Assembly: GCA_902557845.1 (NCBI GenBank)
Contig: CACEBX010000002.1
Coordinates: 1-64,000 of the forward strand
From: Rhodospirillaceae bacterium
GTDB lineage: Bacteria > Pseudomonadota > Alphaproteobacteria > TMED109
Direction of reading: 5' to 3'
Length of the DNA stretch: 64,000 nucleotides
Below are positions 59,499 through 64,000 of this stretch, piece by piece. The notes below the pieces were generated by a model, which was given only the letters and a program-made list of their open reading frames with translations, did not search any database and was not told the DNA's origin. Every line of letters begins with the position of its first letter. Position 1 is the first letter of the stretch. Position numbers and translations under genes: made by a program.

Positions 59499-61108
59499 TT
59501 AACAAGATCCTTTTTCTTTAAGTATTTTTCTACATGCCATGCAACTGAACTTCTTGCTACTCGTTTATCTTTAATTATATCAAAGTAATTAAAATATGGG
59601 TAGTGAGGATTTAATTCTGTAAAATAAGATAAATACTTTTTATCAAATTTTTCCCATTTCTTTTTTCCTTTAAATAGAAAAAATATTTTAAATAAGTTTC
59701 TTAGATATTTTAAAAAAGCTGGAGAAATATAATATTTGTTAATTGGCATATTTTTCCAAACATTTCCCCAGTTATTTGAAATAAGCATATATTTATATAA
59801 GGCTTGATTTAGTTTAAATTTATAAGGTACCTTATTCCAGAATTCTAAATAATGGTCATGCCAAAGTGGCAACTCCCAATTTATATTAAAAAAATCATAA
59901 ACTCTTTGTCCTTGAATTACATAATTGCTTTGTCTATTTATAAATTCTACATATTCATAAATTTTGTAAATCTCTTTTTCAGGTAAATTCATAATACTTT
60001 TAGGAATACTTTTTAAAATTAAATTCTTTATTTTATCATATTGTCCTGTAGAAAAGTAATTTTCCCACAATGAAAAATGCTTTAGCAATATGTAATTAAG
60101 TATAAAGTCTAACTTAGAGTTTTTATTCGTTAGGCTTTCGTTATATCTAGGCAAATGTCCACCTGATATAAAATCACCTGTATTACCATTTATAATTACA
60201 GATTCTTTATGAATAACTTTTCCTGAAATTAATTTTTGAACTGCAAATAAATCTTGAACATATGACCAAGATGCTAGAGTATCAGAAAATGCCGTATATT
60301 TTTTATAGGTATCAGATTTAAAATTGTAATTTTGATTTCTATTATTTAATTCTACAAAATACCAAGGATAGTTAAGTTTTTTAGCAAGTGTTTTTGCCGT
60401 TACAGCTTCAAAATTATTTTTTTTTCCATACGAATAGCATGCTACATTTTTTGCTTTTAAATGGTGCAAAGCAGAGACAATTAGTCTTGAGTCGTACCCT
60501 CCTGATAAGGGAACTATTATTTTTCTTCCTTTGTTTCTATTTATTAATTCTTCAATAATAGATAATGTTATATTAGATAATTTTTTACTTAATCTACTTT
60601 TACTATCTTGGAGTAGCTTTATTTTTTTTATAAAAGTATAGTAGTTAAAATATTTTAATGTTTCATTTTTTATTAAACATGCTTCCCCTGGGAGGAGTTG
60701 CCACAAGTTTTCATATAAAGTATTCCTGCCTATACAGTAACCCGACATCCTCACGGATAATACTGAGTCTATATTATTTATATTAGTTATTTTTTTTTTA
60801 AGACTAGGAGCATGATTACTAAATTGATATTTCTTTCCTATTTTTGCAACAAATATAGGAGTAGACTTTATTCTATCCACAAAAGCCAAAGATAAACTAT
60901 TATTTATTTTTAAGATTACAGCATAGTTTCCCTTAAAATTTTTTAAATGTTTTTTTAAAAAACTTATACTTAATTTATCTAGATTTTTATTAATTTTTGA
61001 TACAAAAATTTTAAGTAAATCTATGTCTATATTTCCAAAATAATAAGTATCTATTTTTTTTATCTTGATATTGTTCCAACTTTTACTATTTTCTATATAA
61101 GAAAGCAT
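59495..61108 (-). CDS. Asparagine-synthetase-like ATP-dependent amide synthase, no glutaminase Cys
   Basis: 537 aa. The N-terminal 150 residues have the Ntn-glutaminase outline (FKGNYAVILKIN, FVDRIKSTPIFV) but begin MLSYIENS, without the catalytic Cys2. The synthetase domain carries the PP-loop VPLSGGYDSRLIV (SGGYDS at 202-207), which binds ATP. Like beta-lactam synthetase relatives, it could activate a carboxylate and use ammonia or another amine. In glycan loci such enzymes amidate uronic acids. It is first in a coupled trio with the ceramidase-fold and GNAT genes. Confidence 0.8.
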   Translation of the reverse strand: MLSYIENSKSWNNIKIKKIDTYYFGNIDIDLLKIFVSKINKNLDKLSISFLKKHLKNFKGNYAVILKINNSLSLAFVDRIKSTPIFVAKIGKKYQFSNHAPSLKKKITNINNIDSVLSVRMSGYCIGRNTLYENLWQLLPGEACLIKNETLKYFNYYTFIKKIKLLQDSKSRLSKKLSNITLSIIEELINRNKGRKIIVPLSGGYDSRLIVSALHHLKAKNVACYSYGKKNNFEAVTAKTLAKKLNYPWYFVELNNRNQNYNFKSDTYKKYTAFSDTLASWSYVQDLFAVQKLISGKVIHKESVIINGNTGDFISGGHLPRYNESLTNKNSKLDFILNYILLKHFSLWENYFSTGQYDKIKNLILKSIPKSIMNLPEKEIYKIYEYVEFINRQSNYVIQGQRVYDFFNINWELPLWHDHYLEFWNKVPYKFKLNQALYKYMLISNNWGNVWKNMPINKYYISPAFLKYLRNLFKIFFLFKGKKKWEKFDKKYLSYFTELNPHYPYFNYFDIIKDKRVARSSVAWHVEKYLKKKDLVK

Positions 61109-61266
61109 AATTTAAAAAATTTCTTTTTTTATAAATTTCTTATTAAGGCATATTTTTTTTAAGCCTTTTTTTTTTAAGGAATTCAAGTGAGCATTTTTAC
61201 TTTGCATATACAAATACTTAATTAAAGATAGAAAATTTAATTTATCATAGTAATTGAATAAAAAAA

Positions 61267-61295
61267 ATAATATAAAATTTAAATTATCAGAACAA
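61267..61295 (-). promoter_or_regulatory. Candidate promoter of the asparagine-synthetase-like operon
   Basis: TTGTTC (61290-61295), 17-base spacer, TATTAT (61267-61272), giving a leader of about 150 bases. It lies within an open frame (61112-61312) that I regard as chance. Confidence 0.35.
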
Positions 61296-61337
61296 TAAAG
61301 GAACAAAACCAATAAAGGTAAAATTAAAACTAGTTAT

Positions 61338-61366
61338 TTTCAAAATTATTTTATACATGCTATAAT
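61338..61366 (+). promoter_or_regulatory. Extended -10 promoter for the 50-codon ORF and M29-like gene
   Basis: TATAAT (61361-61366) preceded by TGC (extended -10), with a weak -35 TTTCAA (61338-61343) at 17 bases. The ATG at 61372 follows after five bases. Confidence 0.55.
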
Positions 61367-61371
61367 GTAAA

Positions 61372-61524
61372 ATGTTTAAATTTAAAAAAGTTTATCTCAG
61401 CCATATACAGAATACCTGTAACTATTCACTAAGGTCTAGGAATATTAAAAAACTTAATATGCTTAATAACTCTTCAGGAAATGTAAATGAATTATATTTA
61501 AGCCTCTGGCTATTTAATCAATGA
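61372..61524 (+). CDS. Possible small leaderless ORF, 50 aa
   Basis: A 50-codon frame starting MFKFKKVYLSHIQ and ending SLWLFNQ. Its ATG lies five bases after an extended -10, the same layout as several other genes here. Its stop overlaps the next ATG (ATGA, 61521-61524), as in coupled operons. The protein has a basic N-terminus, one cysteine and no recognisable domain. An AT-rich region gives few random frames of this length, but chance remains possible. Confidence 0.35.
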   Translation: MFKFKKVYLSHIQNTCNYSLRSRNIKKLNMLNNSSGNVNELYLSLWLFNQ

Positions 61525-62507
61525 AAAAAAATTTAACAAAAAATGATATCAAGTGGAAAGCTGGTGAGCATATAGTCTCTTATTGTGGTAATCTACGGTT
61601 GGATGAAAAACTATTAATTATTTATGATGATACAACAGAAAATCTTGTAAATTTTATAGAAAAACCTGCATCTAATATCACAAAAAATATAAAAAAAAAT
61701 AAAATTGAAATATTAGAACAGCACGGTTTAGAGCCTCCTTCAGAAACCGCAGCTTTAATGAAGGAATCTAATTTAATAATAGCAATAACAAGCAAGTCAT
61801 TAGCACATTCTAGTGCTAGGAGTAATGCTTGTTTAAATGGAGCTAGATATTTAAGTTTGGCAGAATATACACAAGATGTTTTAGAAAATGAAGCTATTTT
61901 TGGTGTAAAAAAGGACAAAATTAATTATCTTAAAAAGATGGAGCAGATTCTTAACCAAGGTAAAATTGTTAAAATAAATTCAAGTCTAGGAACAAGTCTA
62001 GAATTAGATATTGAAAAAAGAATTGCTAATAATTGCCCTGGCTTTGTTGAAAAACCAGGAGAACTAGGATCACCTCCTGATATGGAAGTGAACATTAGCC
62101 CTATTGAAGAGTATAGTTTTGGTAATTTGGTAGTTGATGGGTCTATAACTCATCCAGATTTAGGTTTATTAAAAAGTCCTATAACTTTAGAAATAAAAAA
62201 AGGAAGAATATATAAAATTTATGGAAAATCAGAAAGCAAAATATTAAATGATTTATTTAATAAACAAAATAATGAGAAAACAAAAATTTTAGCAGAGTTA
62301 GGCATTGGATTTAATGAAATGGCTAAGCTATGTGGAAATATGCTAATTGATGAAGGAGCTGCTAATTGTATTCACTTTGGCTTTGGTTCTAACTCAACTG
62401 TAGGAGGGAAAAATGAAGTATCATTTCATTTAGACTTCGTCATAAAAAATGCAGATATGTTTGTAGATAATGTTTTGATAGTAAAAAATGGAAAACCTGT
62501 GTTATGA
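61521..62507 (+). CDS. M29 aminopeptidase/dihydroxypyridine-dioxygenase-like metalloprotein
   Basis: 328 aa. The C-terminal half matches the aminopeptidase T/NicX superfamily: ILAELGIGFNEMAKLCGNML, DEGAANCIHFGFGSN, VGGKNEVSFHLDFV. The Glu, His and the His-x-Asp pair are the metal ligands in studied members. The family includes leucyl aminopeptidases and the iron dioxygenase NicX, and sequence alone does not separate them. The ATG overlaps the small ORF and the stop overlaps the ligase gene (ATGA at 62504-62507), so it works with the ligase. Its presence in a glycan island is unusual. Confidence 0.75.
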   Translation: MKKNLTKNDIKWKAGEHIVSYCGNLRLDEKLLIIYDDTTENLVNFIEKPASNITKNIKKNKIEILEQHGLEPPSETAALMKESNLIIAITSKSLAHSSARSNACLNGARYLSLAEYTQDVLENEAIFGVKKDKINYLKKMEQILNQGKIVKINSSLGTSLELDIEKRIANNCPGFVEKPGELGSPPDMEVNISPIEEYSFGNLVVDGSITHPDLGLLKSPITLEIKKGRIYKIYGKSESKILNDLFNKQNNEKTKILAELGIGFNEMAKLCGNMLIDEGAANCIHFGFGSNSTVGGKNEVSFHLDFVIKNADMFVDNVLIVKNGKPVL

Positions 62508-64000
62508 AAGTAGAGCATATTCCATTTGGAAAAGGGTTTAATAGTGTTGTTAATTTATATAAAAATAATATTGCATTTTTAGACACAAATACTAATAAGA
62601 AATTTACTTATAGTGAAACTAATATTCTAGTAGATAAGTGTTTAAAATTTTTAAAACAAAATGGTTTAAAGAAGAGTGATACATTTCAGGTAATTCTTCC
62701 TAATTCATTAGAATTAATTATTCTTTTTTTAGCAGCTGGAAAAGGAGGCTTTAACATCATGCCTAGTTCCACTGATTCTACTGACTCTGAATTAATTCTA
62801 TGTAATGACATAATTAAAGCAAAGTTAGTGATTACGGAAAAAAAAAATAAGCTAGATAAAATTTTTAAAAAGAAATGTAAATTAAAAAAAATACCTCTAG
62901 AGTGTAATTTTTCTTGGCTTTCTAATACTTTAGATAAAAGTTATTCTGAAGGGGGAAAATTATTTATAATGACTAGTGGAACAACTGGGCAACCTAAAGC
63001 TATGGTAATCAGTCTTGATAGACTATGGTCTAGTGCAATAAATTTTAGTAAAATGTATAAAGATCTAAATTCTGAATCATGTATATGGAATTACTTACCT
63101 ATGTCATATTTAGGTGGGTTATTTAACCTTTGTTACATACCTTTAAATAAAGGAAGTAAAATTATAATTTCCTCATCTTTCGATAGCTTAATGGCATTGA
63201 CATTTTGGCAAAATATAAAAAAGTATCAGATAAATGTTCTTTGGTTGGTTCCTAGCTTATTGAGATTGCTTATGAAACTTTCTAAAAGAGTAAGTATTGA
63301 AGAAAACCTAAAGCTTAGTGCTAAAATTAAATTTGCTATGTTAGGCACTGCGCCTATATCACTAAGTGAAAAAAAGCTTTTTGAGAAAACCTTTAATATA
63401 CCTCTTTATGAAAACTATGGGCTTTCAGAAACTACTTTTATTTCTGCTGAAACTCCTTTAAATCATAAGAAAAGAGGAGAAAGGACTGTAGGGCATATAT
63501 TACCCTATATCAAAACAAATTTAAAAAATAAAAAAAAATTAAAAACAGAATTAAAAATAAAGTCTCCTTTTCTATTTCTAGGTTATCTTGATGAAAATGG
63601 CAAAACATCTCTTCCTACAGATAATAAAGGATATTTCTCTACAGGTGATATATGTACTATTAAATATAATAACCTAAGATTAGATGGTAGAGCTAGAGAT
63701 ATTATTAAAAAGGGTGGCTATTTTGTCCAATTAAGGGAGATAGAGGAAAAGTGTAAGAGTATAGATGAAATAGAAGATATTTCAGCATTAGCAATTCAAG
63801 ATGACTTTTATGGAGAAGACTTTGTGATATTTTTTTGCAGCACCAATCCTGAAACAGCAAAAAACAAATTAAAAAAATTTTTAAATATAAACTTTAGTAA
63901 AAGAAAACATCCAAAAGAAATTTTTCACATAGCCTCTTTACCAAAAACAAAAAGTGGAAAGACAAAAAAAAATGAACTTCTTAAATTTGTTCCATATTTT
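62504..64000 (+). CDS. Class I adenylate-forming enzyme (acyl-CoA synthetase-like), 3' end cut
   Basis: 499 codons visible, no stop before the window ends. A3 loop FIMTSGTTGQPKAM (157-162 TSGTTG), A5 YENYGLSETT, A7 STGD, A8 RARDIIKKGGYFVQ and the A10 lysine in KTKSGKTKKNEL (near 485) are all present, so only a few residues are missing. It would adenylate a carboxylic acid and pass it to CoA or an amine. The HPKEI segment before A10 is typical of acyl-CoA ligases. Its partner is the M29-like protein. Confidence 0.85.
   Translation, partial: MKVEHIPFGKGFNSVVNLYKNNIAFLDTNTNKKFTYSETNILVDKCLKFLKQNGLKKSDTFQVILPNSLELIILFLAAGKGGFNIMPSSTDSTDSELILCNDIIKAKLVITEKKNKLDKIFKKKCKLKKIPLECNFSWLSNTLDKSYSEGGKLFIMTSGTTGQPKAMVISLDRLWSSAINFSKMYKDLNSESCIWNYLPMSYLGGLFNLCYIPLNKGSKIIISSSFDSLMALTFWQNIKKYQINVLWLVPSLLRLLMKLSKRVSIEENLKLSAKIKFAMLGTAPISLSEKKLFEKTFNIPLYENYGLSETTFISAETPLNHKKRGERTVGHILPYIKTNLKNKKKLKTELKIKSPFLFLGYLDENGKTSLPTDNKGYFSTGDICTIKYNNLRLDGRARDIIKKGGYFVQLREIEEKCKSIDEIEDISALAIQDDFYGEDFVIFFCSTNPETAKNKLKKFLNINFSKRKHPKEIFHIASLPKTKSGKTKKNELLKFVPYF

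Noticed and set aside
61112-61312. 66-codon leftward frame before the asparagine-synthetase-like gene
   Set aside because: Starts at TTG, has no ribosome-binding site, is Leu/Lys/Phe-rich as expected by chance in AT-rich DNA, and a candidate promoter lies inside it.
40168-64000. CRISPR arrays, insertion sequences or transposases
   Set aside because: No regularly spaced repeats, transposase motifs or paired terminal repeats were noticed while reading.

Overview
The window is strongly AT-rich chromosomal DNA from what looks like a streamlined, probably marine, alphaproteobacterium. The alphaproteobacterial signs are an ATP12-type F1-ATPase assembly chaperone gene, the composition of the ribosomal block, and single-TM SecE and short adenylate kinase. 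Overlapping or touching reading frames and very short intergenic gaps fit a reduced genome. A SAR11/HIMB59-like lineage is my guess from composition only. No gap without a gene exceeds about 250 bases.

Region 1 (1-10353) is catabolic and housekeeping. A leftward set mgtE, isovaleryl-CoA dehydrogenase, thiolase, methylcrotonyl-CoA carboxylase beta (cut by the left edge) handles leucine breakdown. lipB (octanoyltransferase) runs rightward, head-to-head with mgtE. pccB and pccA (propionyl-CoA carboxylase), the ATP12-type chaperone and an RluC-type pseudouridine synthase run leftward from the ribosomal block.

Region 2 (10410-39924) is one leftward block of core information genes. In transcription order: tRNA-Gly(TCC), tRNA-Trp(CCA), secE, nusG, rplK, rplA, rplJ, rplL, rpoB, rpoC, then rpsL, rpsG, fusA, tuf and the complete S10, spc and alpha operons through secY, adk, rpsM, rpsK, rpoA and rplQ. 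Good sigma70-like promoters are visible before the tRNAs, rplK, rpsL and rpsM, with a weaker one before rplJ. An L10 autoregulatory leader precedes rplJ and a hairpin separates rplL from rpoB.

Region 3 (40168-64000) is an even more AT-rich accessory island for surface glycans. It holds a WbqC-like protein, a sugar formyltransferase, an AAC(3)-fold acetyltransferase, glycosyltransferases, rfbB and rfbA, and a cassette for a CMP-activated nonulosonate-like sugar (SDR, NeuB-like synthase, class III aminotransferase, SpsF-like cytidylyltransferase, PseG-like protein, DegT aminotransferase). It also has a deacetylase-like protein, a NeuD-type acyltransferase and a methyltransferase. At its right end is a divergent pair of operons that I find least explained. 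Leftward are an asparagine-synthetase-like protein without the glutaminase cysteine, a neutral-ceramidase-fold protein without the serine nucleophile, and a GNAT. Rightward are a possible 50-codon ORF, an M29-like metalloprotein and an acyl-adenylating enzyme cut by the right edge. No flippase, polymerase or ligase is visible, so the glycan locus probably continues past the right edge.

Recurring theme: several genes outside the ribosomal block (ivd, mgtE, rluC, the GNAT at 46653, the small ORF at 61372) have a -10-like hexamer 5-8 bases before the ATG and no Shine-Dalgarno sequence, which suggests leaderless transcripts.
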